Of a DNA stretch of 64,000 nucleotides, positions 10,744-22,407 are shown in pieces (position 1 is the first letter of the stretch; the number at the start of each line of letters is the position of its first letter). The notes under the pieces are model-generated. The model did not search any database. It had not been told where the DNA came from and saw nothing but the letters and a program-made list of their open reading frames with translations. The DNA is taken from contig CM035236.1 of the NCBI GenBank assembly GCA_020226215.1, forward strand, positions 51,335,057-51,399,056, given 5' to 3'. The stretch comes from Sindora glabra (Eukaryota > Streptophyta > Magnoliopsida > Fabales > Fabaceae). The position numbers and the translations under genes are program-made.

Positions 10744-13699
10744 AATTTAATATGTGTAACTAAGTATTTATATGATAAGAGATGTCTTTCATTTTTTATT
10801 ATTAATTTACAATTTATTTCTGCTATGGAATAGATCATTGTTTCATAACTATTAATGAATAGATTTAATTGACGAATACATTATATAGAGGATGATTTCT
10901 AAGCATGCTAAATAAATTAACCATTGATTTTGAAAGATGCACTAAAATCATCAATCATGACAAAAACATATCAACTAGAAGAGTAACAATATCAAAATTA
11001 AAATAAAAAAGTTTTAAATATTATATCTTACATACAATTTTTAAAAAATAAATTAGGTGAAGTGATATAATTTTTTGAAAAATCATATGTTTATATTTAA
11101 TTTATTTTTAATTTTTTAAATTTTAAAAATAAATTAGATGAAGGTATATACAATTCTTTTAAAAAAATCTGTTTGCAAAGTATTTACATATTTTTTACCA
11201 TTGAAGACCAGCATAAATGGCACATTCTTATACCCTTAAGGCTATCTAGCATAATAGAGAGAGTTCAACTCCTCCCACCCCATCTTTCCAATATCCCAAC
11301 CCTTGTAAAATTAAATAATAATAATTACATATTTTTTTAATCAATATGGTAAGGCACTAAAATTATTTTAAAATGTACCGATGTTAAAAATTCAAATTCA
11401 AAGACCAACTTTAAACTTAAAATTTCAAAGCCCTAAAAATTAAACAATCATCTATATAGTTTTACATTTTTAAAAAATACAACAAAATCATTATTCTTAT
11501 TTTAACTCACTTCTTTCTTGTAAACATTATAAACTGAATTTTATGTTATACCAAAAATTTTAAACTTTGAAGTGATATAATAATCTTAAAAATTATTAGA
11601 ATGAAATTATTTGATTATATTTATTAAAAAATAAATGATTATGATTATGATTTCAAAATTTATTACCACAAAATTTTAAAATTCTTTGAGCACTAGCCAG
11701 TTATAAGTAAAGGATTTCAATAAAACTTAATATAAGATTTAAAAATATATTTTATTTAAATTAATTAGTTAAAATAAATAAAAATTGAGAGTTCATATCA
11801 TTATTTTTTAGCAAAATATAATTAACTAATGAGTGAAAATAATTAATTTTTAAATTGTAAGCTATGAATTTTAAATCCATATCTCCTTTTAATGGAAAAT
11901 TATGGCATTAAATTACAATTTTAATTTAATATTATCAACACAAATGGATGAACCATATTTACTTCAGCTTCCTTTGCAGGGACATATTACCCAGAAGTAT
12001 AGAATTTTCCATATTCTGGTCACAAATGCTCTTTTAAAAAGAAAAAAAGAAAAAAAACCTTACATACTCTTTTTTAAATAAATATAAGATTTTAAATTTG
12101 ATCTATTAATATAAATTTTTTATACTATTAATAAATAAGATAGTGATAAGTCATTAAAAGTTAATAATCTTTATTAATAGTAAAAATATTTTAACAATTT
12201 TTATCAACATACTAATACATGTGAAAAATATTTAATACTAAATTAACATTAAAAATTAATACATTTGTCAAATTTTGTATGGGAGTTGTACAAAAAATTT
12301 AATGCTAAAGTAGCATTAAAAATTCCTTCCAATACATGAACAAATGTTAATATAAAATTATTTTATACTAATAATAAAATAAATTTAAATCATGAAGATA
12401 ATAAATATAGATAATAGATTTTTTAATTTGCATGTCCAATCCAATTGAATTGGATGAATCTAAAGTAATGAAAGTTAGAAGGATTTCATTCACTTTATAA
12501 ATGGTTTACAAAGAAGTCAAGAAGTTTTGATTCAACTAAAATTTGATATTTTTTAAAAATTTTATGTTTATCATTGTATTCAAGGCTCAATTCTTAATCC
12601 TTACTTGCATATGTCTATTGATCTAATCACTCTTGTCATTATAAAAAATATTACAAAGAAATTTTTTGTAGTTGACTTCAAAAGGTATAATTCAAATTAG
12701 GAACCAATTAACCAAGGCTATAAGCACTGGTTAAGGAGTTTCTAATTATATTAAAAGATAAATTTTTTATACTTCTATTTAATTTATTTTTTAAAACTTG
12801 CAAAAAGTTGAAAATAAATTAAATGGATATATATTATTTGTTTTGAAAATATTATATTTCTAGTATAGTTAAATGATTTTTAATCATTCCTCTCAAAGGA
12901 TTGATCCCTTTAGCTTATCATATTTTTTACTTACGTGTATGACCTTTTCTTTTTTATTTTCAAAGTTAGTGATTTAGGGCTTTTTAATCAAACTACTCTG
13001 TTCACTTAGATCTCCCTCTACCCACTTTTAAAATTTAAGAGACTTACCATTGTAGATTGAAAGGTTATCCACACTAACCCTATCCCTTGGAGGAGGGGGG
13101 TTACTATGTAACCAACCATAATATTTATTTCAAAGTGATCCATGTCTACAGTGGTAGGGTCAATTTGCTAACCCCTTTGTTTATAGGAGTGGAATCATCC
13201 AAGTGCTATAATTTGTCAAAAAAAAGGAATATTTTGAAAATAAACTTTTAAAGAGGATAACATAAAAATTAATTCATCCAATAAAAGCATTTTGATATAA
13301 TTGTTAGTGACTTAGAAGGTGAAAGGAATGAATTGAGGTACTAAATAGGAAATTAATTTTGGTTTATTTAGTTTTAAATAATTTTATATAAAATAATAAA
13401 TTGGGTAATTTTTTTATGAACTCATTTTATTTGGTCCAATTTATATGGATTTATTTGATTATATTAAGAAAATAATAAGTCCACAAAATTATCCAGACTT
13501 TACTTTTTCATCATTCAAGTCCAATTCTATTTCATTTCATATTTTCTCATGTGATTTGAAAAATAACTTTGGTTATTAATCCCACTTATTATTAACCTCA
13601 TTAATTATACTTTATCCAATAGTGAGTCAATAGGTGATCAAAAATGAAAAAGGATATTTGAAAAAAGCAACATATGCTACGTTATTATATATTATTTTA
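10744..13699. other. AT-rich gene-free stretch; first part belongs to the duplication
   Basis: No coding frame, no recognisable element. Bases 10744-12598 are matched by 62146-64000. From 12599 on there is no partner within the window. A short GC-richer patch at about 13010-13200 (ggaggaggggggttac) is unexplained. Confidence 0.6.
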
Positions 13700-14890
13700 T
13701 TGTGCTTGCTTAGAAAGGAGGTAATTTGGGACATTGTAAATTTGAATTTATATTACCTTAATGCTATTCATAAATTTATTTTTTAGCAATTCAAAAAATC
13801 TAGCCTTTGCATGAAAGAGCAAAAAGCTTGCTCTTTTAGGAAAAAGTTTAGGAGAAAGAAGATCCATGACTGAGCTATCATATGAACTTTTTAGTCAATA
13901 AAACAAACTTCTTAGACAAATCACACTAACTTAGGAATTAAACATACTTGGAGATCAAGTTATTTACATCTATAAATAGCTTCCTACACTTGAAAGATGG
14001 AGACTTTGGACTAGGACTTGAACTTGCATATCTTATTGTTAAAGCTCTTGTGCTTTATCTTTTTCTAATTTCTCCTAAAAAAATAGTGAACCTATACTAG
14101 CATATCCATTCTTGAAAAGAGTTGAGTGATTATTGTAATATCTCCTATTGAGATTAGGATAAAGCCTACCTTGATCTCATTAAAATTCTAGTGTAGATTA
14201 TGAGAATCTTGTAAAGTTAGGTGATGATTGAAATTCTAATGTGGATCATATTGATCTTGTAAAGTTAAGCAATATTGAAATACTAGTGGAGATTAAAATC
14301 CTAGTGAAAATTAAGTGAATCTTATAAAAATAGGTGTTGTAAGTTGAACTTAAGTGGAAGATACCACAATTAGTACTTGGTAGTTTGAAAAGAGATGAGT
14401 AAACTCAAAAGGCATTCCTTTTGGACTATCAAGTCTCTATAAAAATCTATAGTGTTATCTCTTCTTCCCTACTTTTTTTCATTTTTGAGCATTTACTTTG
14501 CATATTATTTCCTTTTATTTTTATAGTGTTTATATGTTTTGATCTTACATGTTCTACAAAATTCATATTATTGTTTCATATTGATTTCAATTTTCATGGC
14601 TCCCTACTTGATCACATATGGTCTTTATACTTTGATTTTGCAACCTTTTTATACTTAATAATATTATTTAATATTGGTTTTTAATCTCATGTTTTTTACT
14701 TGAAATTGATTTGAACCTTTTGGTTATTATTTAAATGTTAGAAAAGTACTTTATATATTTTTGACATAACATATTCATCATTTTTTAAAGAAGTTTTTAA
14801 AGAAGATTGATTTTGTTATTATGACCAAAAAGGATTTAAAAAGTTAATTCACCTCCTCTTAGCTTATTTGCTTTATCACAAACATCCCTT
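13700..14890 (+). repeat. LTR relic, probably of a SIRE-like copia element
   Basis: The layout resembles the promoter-to-end part of long plant copia LTRs: a TATA-like tctataaatagc at about 13969-13980, then diverged tandem repeats (14179-14335), then T-rich sequence, ending near gttaattcacctcctctt (about 14844), a type of LTR end seen again at 21064-21080. No primer site follows, so it may be a solo or truncated LTR. A TATA box and the shared end motif are seen; the family name is inference. Confidence 0.42.
14179..14335 (+). repeat. Three diverged tandem units of about 50-60 bp
   Basis: The motif attgaaattctagtg, then gatcttgtaaagttaggtg, appears three times in degraded form starting at about 14179, 14227 and 14273. 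It lies in the transcribed part of the LTR relic. Confidence 0.6.
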
Positions 14891-15065
14891 GAAGAGAAAA
14901 ATCATCTATGAAAATCAAATACATAAAGTCGTGTAATTTTTTTTAAATGATTATATGAGAATTTAAACATAAAGTTGTGTAACTTTTTTTAAATGATTAT
15001 ATGACCATTTTAAGTAGTCACTTGATCTTTAATTATGTTTTAATCTTAATAATTATTCAAAATTA
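14891..15065. repeat. Fragment related to the MITE-like element at 26.8 kb
   Basis: The run from cataaagtcgtgtaa through tgattatatgaccattttaag and on to taattatgttttaatc resembles the interior of the element at 26755-26993 (about 26845-26935). Inside it a 55-65-bp piece is repeated (14921 and 14968). Terminal repeats are not seen here, so this is a partial copy. Confidence 0.5.
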
Positions 15066-16150
15066 CATAAATTGTACTTGGTAACTAACAATACAAGCTT
15101 TACATTGTTAAAATCTAAGTGTAATCCATAAGTGAGCTAAAGAGAATCTTAGATTAGCTCTCATTCTTACCATCACTAAAATTGGCAAAGGTCTAACCTC
15201 TATTTCAAAAGAATTAAATTGGAAAAAACCTATATTACTAAACATAGAAATAATAGGTTTTGGTGAGATGACTTCCCTTAGTAGTGGGCAGGGAACAAGG
15301 AAAACAATAGTGAATAAATTGAAAAAGAAACCTAAATACCAATAAGAATAAGGAATTAGTGCTTATAATCAGATTAAGTGTTGGGTAAATTATATTTCCT
15401 TAAAAATCTTATCCTTTCATAAGAATAAGGAATTAAGCAAATCGCTTTCCTTTAAAACTCATTTGACAATCAATAATAATATAATATTTGTTGTATGTCT
15501 TATTTTAGGAAATTGAACTTGGTAAAGTATGATGACAATAATTTTGTTCTTGGCATAAATGGAAATGAAAATTGAAATAAGGAGTATAATCAAACAATAG
15601 GATACCTAAGCTACCATGTTCATGAAAACCTATGATAATATTCATAAGTTACATGCTGACTCATTTATTAAGGCAAGCAATTTAAAGGATGCCACTACAA
15701 GGACATTATTAGACAACATGAATTCTTTTAGCCTAAAACTCAGTATATATATAAAATTGACTAAAAAAATAAAAATTAATCTAGTAATATATGATAGATT
15801 ACTAGATTATAAATATAAATTTAATTGAGTACATCTATATTTTATTTTTCTTCATATTTTTATTTTTACATTTTCATCTTATAAAAATTTTAATTGAAAT
15901 AACTACTATTATTTTCCTTTATTGTTTTCTTTTTAATTTTTCCTCTAACTCCTAATTTTTTTTTCAAAGCTCAAAAGAACTTTTCTTTGTTTTTTATTAT
16001 TTCATATGTCCAATACATTTTTTTAGGAGTAAACTTAATTATCAAGTATATTTTTTTAGGGTGGACCAAGAAAGATTATACTTCTTCTTTCAATAAAAAA
16101 GAATATAGTTAATATTATTTATTAGTAAATCTAAGATTCCATATCTTTAT
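15066..16150. other. AT-rich stretch, no supportable gene
   Basis: No recognisable domain. A 70-codon open frame at 15616-15828 has no family resemblance that I can see and sits in repeat-rich DNA, so I do not call it a gene. The sequence cactacaagg at 15693 resembles a CACTA terminus but lacks supporting structure. Confidence 0.5.
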
Positions 16151-16415
16151 ATTATTTATTAATATTTTAATTTTTCTTAAAATTTTTAACTAAATGTGTG
16201 AATATTATGATGCATTCATTTTGTTATCACTCTAAGAATGTTCATTATCTTTGAAATTAAATATTATGATGCATTCATTTTGTTCTATTATTTATTAATA
16301 TTTTAATTTCTCTCTAAATTTTTAACTAAATGTTTGAATATTATGATGCATTCACTTTGTTATTATTTTAAGAATGTTCATTATCTTTGAAATGAAATAT
16401 TATAATTTCATATAT
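16151..16415. repeat. 136-bp tandem duplication
   Basis: attatttattaatattttaa starts at 16151 and again at 16287. Both units continue through gaatattatgatgcattcac/t and gaatgttcattatctttgaaa. Roughly 90% alike; a recent local duplication in AT-rich DNA. Confidence 0.85.
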
Positions 16416-16984
16416 TTCACTAATAAATTAAGTGTTCAAGGAAAGAAAGTTTTTTATTTTGATCAATATTGATACTTTTAGATTGAATCAAGACTTTTAG
16501 GTTGACTTTTTTTCCTATAAACTAAAATTTTTTTGATCAATATTAACTTCAAAATTTTCTTTGAGTGTCGACCTAAAAGAATTTGGATCCATCACTAGAC
16601 TAAATCTTAAAAATGAAATTTTACAACTTTTTCTTACACTAACTCCAAAAGAAAATTTATAACTTTTTAGTTAAAAAATTTAAAAATGAATTTTTTTACA
16701 AAATAATTAACATTGCAATGATTAAACACAAAATTAATCAACAATACAACACATAAAATAATAAAAAATCATAAAAATAATTTATAAAAGATTAAAAAAC
16801 TACCAAAATAGCATAAAACAAAGAAAACTCACCAATTAAACTGCACAGTAGCACACGATGAAGACAACAATGGTGAAAGACAACAGCGACGAGGGTGAAA
16901 GACTGGTCAGAGGCATCAATCATAAAGAGCATAACTTGAAGGAAAAGGAAAAGGAGAAAGAGAAAGAAGAAAATGGGAGTGGGG
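16416..16984. other. AT-rich stretch with a purine-rich patch
   Basis: No gene seen. The patch at 16840-16985 (GA-rich, with ggaaaaggaaaaggagaaag) lies just inside the CACTA-type terminus that follows and may belong to the same element. Confidence 0.4.
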
Positions 16985-17441
16985 CTAATGTCAAGCCATG
17001 ATATATAATCTATGTTAGTGATAGATTAATCTGTTATTAATTAATATTTAATGAAATGGTATAGTTTAATTAATAATGGATTTTGAAACATTCATTACTA
17101 ATCTTCAAGAAAAATTCACTCCACTACTAAACAAAACTTTAAATTTTTGTCCACAAATTCGCTATTGAATTCATTAATGATTTTTTTGCTTCTATCATTA
17201 ACTCTACTAGTAAATTTTACTCATAAATTTAGTGATAAATATAGCTTTTAAGTTGGAAAATTCTTGAAATCTAAAGAAATTGGTAATGAAATTACCAATA
17301 GATGATGCCACTTCCATCACTAAAATCACAACATAAATACAATTCCTAAAGTCTCATTTAACAATGAAAAATTCATCACTAGATCTATTTCCAAAATTCC
17401 ATCACTAATTTTTGTACCTAAATATTGATTTTCTTGTAGTG
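16985..17441. mobile_element. Right end of a CACTA (En/Spm-type) element
   Basis: The sequence ends ttttcttgtagtg at 17429-17441, the exact complement of the plant CACTA terminus cactacaagaaaa. The 450 bp before it are crowded with short repeats in both orientations (catcactaa, ttagtgat, cattactaa, accaatagatgatg), as in CACTA subterminal regions where transposase binds. No transposase frame is present and the left terminus was not found, so the element is non-autonomous or truncated; the left limit given here is only where the subterminal motifs start. Confidence 0.75.
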
Positions 17442-17800
17442 TATGAAGTTCTATAGATTTTGCTCAAATTTTACTATTCACTTGATACAATGTTCCCTTA
17501 ATCTCACTTATAACCTCATATATCTCAATCAAACCATCAAATTCATGAAAATCACATATATAGCAACAATTAGATCCATAATAAAAATCATAATTTCTCA
17601 ACTTAAACACACAAGATCCATTAAAATTCCTTTACTACCTTTTACTATTTAATATTTATCAAACAAAATGAAATTGAGCTAGACATTAAGTAGAATTTAT
17701 TCATAAGTTAAGGAGGAAAGTTTGGAATAAAATTTATTAACAAATAGAGTAAATACATATTAAGAGAAGAATTCATGGGTTAGGGTATAATATTTTTCTA
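17442..17800 (+). repeat. Dispersed repeat, copy A (partner at 31370-31690)
   Basis: Starting directly after the CACTA end, the sequence follows the same course as 31370-31690: ttctatagattt, caaattttactattca, tctcaatcaaacca, aaaaatcataatttct, then aaatgaaatt and taagtagaa. Diverged, with indels. Probably an untranslated or LTR part of an unidentified retroelement. Confidence 0.6.
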
Positions 17801-19254
17801 AGTTTCCCTCCACAAAACCTTCAATGATTTTCTTAAAAGAATAGAATGAATTTGATAAGAAACCTTTGGAGATTAAGGAAGCTAAGAATTCATTACTATG
17901 ATTGATTGTGTTGCACCTCTTAGAAAATTAAGATTTATTTTTATTAGTATTTACATGCATATGTCAATTATTTAATTGTTGTAAATGTGTTTATGGTAAG
18001 AATTTAACTAAGATAAATGTGATTATATAATATAAATAAAAAGAAAAAAATCACATATGAATTAAAGTAGAGTTAGAATTGAAGGTGTGCATGGAAGAGA
18101 TTTAGGGATGGTTTTTTTCATTTTTCCCCTTCACCCTTTCTAAAATTACCATTTTTTCCCTTATTCATTATAAAATCCCTAAGCCCCCTTCTTTTCCACA
18201 TTTTGGCTAAAGATCAATATACTGATCCTATTCTTCTTTATCTTGAATTTCCATTTCTTCAACATTTAACATTAAATCATCAAGAAATCTAAGGAAATCT
18301 TCACATCTCTTGACCAATTCAAGGTAATCCTTTTAAATTCTAATTATATTATTTATTGTTTCAAAGAAAATGGGTTAAAAAATACAATTAAGGATCCAGT
18401 CTATATTGTTCTAATTTGGCTATTGTTATAGATAAATCAATAACTTTTCTAGCTTTTCTTCATCTTCTCTAACACAACAATAAGTAAATAATCTAATTTT
18501 GTAATATTTTGATTATTAGAGCTTGTTAGCCTTAAGATTTCATGTGATGAGTATTGATAATGATAAATAAATATTACAATAGCATTGTATGTCTTGTGCT
18601 AAAGTGATATATTGTACAAGCTTTAATAGACATATTATGTAATGGTTAATGCATATACATGATATAATGATTATACTTGTTCTTGTATATGCATGATGAC
18701 AAATAGGTGTTTCAATAGCATAGCATGTCTTTATACTGAAATGCTATAAAATCTTGAATAGACATGCTAGATTATGATTATAATAGTTATGCTTGACTAT
18801 ATGCTAAAAAAAAAGCTATATTATAGACAATCATTACTCAGCATATGATTGATCAAGATATATGAAAGGATGTTTATGCATGTTCTTATGCTAATTTATT
18901 TTATATGAATCATGCATATCAATATAAGATATATGAGATTGGACTAACTATATGGTTTGTAAAGTTTATGAACTTCTATATAGGAAAGTCCAAGATTAAG
19001 AAGAGTGAGCATTAAAGCAAGGAAATGAAAATCATATTATGCTTAACTCTAGAACAAGGAAGAAATGCAAGAAAATAGATGTGATCCAAGAATTGAAGGT
19101 TGAGAAAATTAAAGTATTTGAAAGCTTGGAAGCATCAAGAAAAGCCAAGGAACTTGATTAGTATAGTCTTTTCATTTTAAACTTAAACTTTCTTGTGAAA
19201 TAGAGTATTTCATGATAAAGAGCTTAAACATATTTTTCATAATCTTAACTTGAC
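17801..19254. other. Repeat-derived AT-rich stretch, no gene
   Basis: No coding frame. At 18560-18780 a roughly 140-bp pattern is repeated in degraded form (atagcattgtatgtcttgtgctaaa and atagcatagcatgtctttatac). A pyrimidine-rich patch at 18115-18250 is followed by sequence resembling LTR material. Family not identified. Confidence 0.4.
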
Positions 19255-19380
19255 TAAAATATTTTAAAAGATAGCCCACAATCATATTTTTACAAAATAG
19301 TCTACGAGGACATTTCAAAAACCATTGGGATATGAGATCTTGATATTTTCAATATTGACATTTAGTCATTATTTTAATTA

Positions 19381-19906
19381 TATCTCATGAAATAATTTTT
19401 ATTTATTGTAAAACTTTTTCCATATGAAAATGACTTAAAGATCTTTTCATGGACATATCATTTGCTTAAAATGATCAATATATGAAAGAGATATGATTTT
19501 GTCAAATTGAGTCTAAGAATTAATTTTCTACAATCTAATCTTTTCTGACGTGTGCTCATTATTTTAATCATATCTTGAAAAATAAAAATGATATGAGCAT
19601 GAAATTATTTTTTATGAAAATAGACTCAAATAGCTTTCCATGGATAGTTCATTTGCTTAAAATTACTAATATATGAAAGAGTTGTGAATTTTAAAAGTTA
19701 GGTCTCAAAATCATATTTTCATAGATTCATTATTTTTTATCTTTGCTCATTATTTTGAACATATCTTAAAAAATATAGTATATATGAGCATGAAACTAGT
19801 CCCATTTGAAAGTAGACTCAATTATCTTTTCAATAATAGGTCATTTTCTTAAAATAGACCTAAAATGAAGAGTTATGACCTTTTAAAATTGAGTTTGCAT
19901 TTCTGC
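19381..19906 (+). repeat. Three 190-bp tandem units in the LTR
   Basis: Units start with tatctcatga (19381), tatcttgaaa (19571) and tatcttaaaa (19762). Each holds gagcatgaaa-like, agactcaa-like, ttcatttgcttaaaat and atgaaagag-like pieces in the same order; the third is cut short at about 19906. A more degraded partial unit may precede them from about 19255. Confidence 0.82.
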
Positions 19907-19991
19907 TTGGGTGAATCGATTCACCAATCGATTCTGGACATCCAGATAGCACCTTAAACATCCTGAATCAATTCATCAATTGATTTTAAGT
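19907..19991. repeat. Array of AATCGATTC-type dyads
   Basis: gaatcgattcaccaatcgattc at 19914-19935 is followed by gaatcaattcatcaattgatt at about 19965-19985, the same pattern with C-to-T changes. Perfect or near-perfect dyads spaced about 13 bp apart. Confidence 0.7.
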
Positions 19992-21104
19992 ATTCTGGTG
20001 CAGGAGTAATAGCTAGTTTTCATTTCCAACAAATCCCAAATGGCTATAATTCTCCATAAGCTTCATATATAAGCTAAGAAACATAAAATACAACTAAGAG
20101 AGAGCTTGAACTACATCTTTTAATATCATTCTACTCCTTCTTTCATCAAATCATGAATTGAGCTCAAATTTATAAAATTCCTCTATTCTTAGTGCTTTAA
20201 TTATTTCATTCACTCTTTAAGAGAGTATATTAAAGTTGATATTCATCTTGTATCATATTAGAATTATAAAGGGTGAGGTATCCGTTAGAGAAACATTGAA
20301 AGGGTAAGGAATCCCTTGTAAAAAGAGATTTTGCTTAAGGAAGAGCAAGGATTGTAAGGCTTCTTCAAGTGCTAATTGAAACTTGAAGGGATAGTGGATT
20401 AATACAAGTTTGGAGAGCTTGGAGAGTGTATGTACACCTTGGTGAGGATATCCAAGGGAGGAACCATTATAAATCCTTGTATTTAATCTCTCTATCCTTA
20501 CTCTTTATTCTTCTCCACCTTGCTTTGTTTTTCTTGCTGCATATGCTCTGTTTTGCTACTGTCATTTGTTGAATATATTGTCCTTGAATGCTCATGTTAA
20601 TGCTTAGATAATTAGATGCTTAAAAGAGTTGCATATCTATGCATATGCTTCTTGATTATTTTGTTTATGCATAGTTGATGAAATTGTTAAATGAATTATG
20701 CTTCAATATTGATCTTATTGGTTCAATAATTAAATAGTTGAAAGAGAAGTTAAATTTATGCTTTGGATTCTTAATTCTTATCTATGCATAATTGAATGAG
20801 TTGCTTTGCACAAGTGTATTGAATGATTATATATTATGTGCAAACTTCTCTATTAGATTATCTTGGATTGATTTCTTAATGATTTATTTGTGCATAGTGG
20901 AATAAGTAAATTTGCACTACTTATTTGAATTATCATATCTTGAGTGGAAATATATTCATAAGGCTTTCTTGGAATTGATTGCATTAAGATTATTCTCATA
21001 GCTTCCCAAAATCAAAAGGCTTTCAAAAAGAGTTTCAAAAATGATAAAAGTTTTAAAAATACCTAATTCACTCCCTCTTGGGTGTAGGTTGCCAAAGCTA
21101 ACAA

Positions 21105-21118
21105 TTGGTATCAAAGCT
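21105..21118 (+). other. Primer binding site (initiator-Met tRNA) of the SIRE-like element
   Basis: ttggtatcaaagct follows the LTR end by one base and matches the initiator-Met complement (ttggtatcagagcc) at 12 of 14 positions. Confidence 0.85.
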
Positions 21119-21159
21119 ATGAGCTCTTGTTTAAAGGACTTAACCGTCTCAAGAGGATC

Positions 21160-22407
21160 TATGGCAACCTTTAATGGCAACTCTTTGAAAGAGAATTTTG
21201 ATACTCTAAATGCTCAATTGTTTGAATATGTTGATATTTCTAAACCTCCATATTTGATGGTTTATATTTTAAAGTTTGGAAAGGAAAAATGGAATGTTAT
21301 CTAGAAGCCTTTTATTTTGATGCATGGGAAATCATTGAGAATGGTTTTACCTTAAAACCAAGAAATGATTGGGATGATGATTATAAAAAGAAGTTTACTC
21401 TAAACATCCAAGTTATGAAAATTTTGCTTAGTAGTTTAAATAATAATGCTTATGCTAAAGTGTCTAAAGGTTTTAATGCTAAGGAAATTTGAGACACTCT
21501 TAGTACTTATTATCTTGATGACCATATTTCTATTAATGAGTGTGTTTATGTTGAGCAAGAAAAAGAAAAAAGACAAGGGAAGGTTATCTCTAAGGAAACT
21601 CTTTGAGAGGATGTGCAAGTATGTGAAATATGTTCAACACCTCTTGATGAAGAATTTAAGGATGAAAGGAAGGATAGTTCCAATGATGAACAAATTGAGC
21701 TTCAAATGAAAAATTCATACTTTATGGCTTAAAAAGACTTAGACGTATATAATTCTAATTCTAATCTAGTCCTTATGATAATGACTTATGTGCTCTTAAT
21801 GAATTGGATGATGATAGGATTTCTATAGAACTTGATTGTTCAACTTCTTGTGACTTTGAAATTAAGAGTAATTTATCCAAGAAGGAAGTTGAACACTTAA
21901 CTTGTGCACTTTCCAAGTCTTCAAGTGATGATATAGATTTTACTTTTGGAAAGTTAACAAAACCTCTTGGCAAGTTTGAATCAAAGTGTAATTTTTATAA
22001 AAAGCCAAGGTTTTCTAAGTATGTTTTACATGAAAAATCAAAATTCTAGTAAGAATTATATTATTTGCAATTATTGTGATTATGAAGGTCATATTTCCAA
22101 CTTGTATCCAATTAGGACGAAATTTTATGTGAAAAAGAAAGAAATTTGGGTTCCTGAGGTGTCTAAATGCTTGAATACTAATACTCAAGGACCTAAAATG
22201 AAATGGGTACCAAAATGTCCTCCTAGGAAATTATTTATGCAGAAAAATTCTTACAAGGGTAGACTATTTGGTGAAGAAAAGAAAAAGTCTTCAAGAAGAA
22301 CTCCTCTAAAGCAAATAGATAGAAAAAGAAGGGTTGACATGGCTAAAGCTTCTCAAACACACAATGGTGCTATTTACTGTAAGCCAACACTCAATTACAA
22401 TATTTAG
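21160..22407 (+). pseudogene. Copia gag pseudogene of the SIRE-like element
   Basis: Begins at the ATG at 21160, 42 bp after the primer site. A frameshift lies near 21290. The following frame (21289-21492) has FDAWEIIENGFTL, DDYKKKFTLN and AKEI-stop-DTL, characteristic of the plant copia gag (UBN2) domain; the stop is TGA where the family has Trp. Further pieces to about 21990 are acidic and Ser-rich. A zinc knuckle at 22066-22108 reads CNYCDYEGHISNL, with the last Cys lost, followed by the GPKMKWVPK segment (about 22192-22218) common after this knuckle in related elements. No protease, integrase or reverse transcriptase follows before the sequence becomes unrecognisable near 22630. Confidence 0.85.

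Larger units (their letters stand above)
1..12598 (+). repeat. Left copy of a large direct segmental duplication
   Basis: The sequence from base 2 to 12598 is matched in the same orientation by 51889-64000. The match covers the copia element and also unique-looking flanks on both sides (1-1375 and 10744-12598), so this is a copied segment and not two independent insertions of one transposon. In the 382-bp 5' LTR I count about 8 differences, so roughly 98% identity. The largest difference is the 516-bp hAT element plus 8-bp target duplication present only here. The homology reaches the window start, so the left boundary is not visible. Confidence 0.95.
19255..21103 (+). repeat. 5' LTR region of a SIRE-like copia element
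   Basis: The right limit is firm: gctaaca at 21097-21103 is followed after one base by an initiator-Met primer site. The body contains three 190-bp tandem units (19381-19906), repeated AATCGATTC dyads (19910-19990), a TATA-like tatataagc at about 20065 and a T-rich end. This combination is typical of long SIRE/Maximus-type copia LTRs. The left limit is not defined; no tg start or target duplication was recognised, and no matching 3' LTR was found downstream. Confidence 0.6.

Noticed and set aside
14421..14684. 87-codon Phe/Leu/Ile-rich frame that could pass for a membrane protein
   Set aside because: It translates a T-rich part of an LTR relic; hydrophobicity follows from base composition.
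15693..15702. cactacaagg as the missing left CACTA terminus
   Set aside because: Only nine bases agree with the end at 17441, there is no subterminal array next to it, and the flanking 3 bases do not match.
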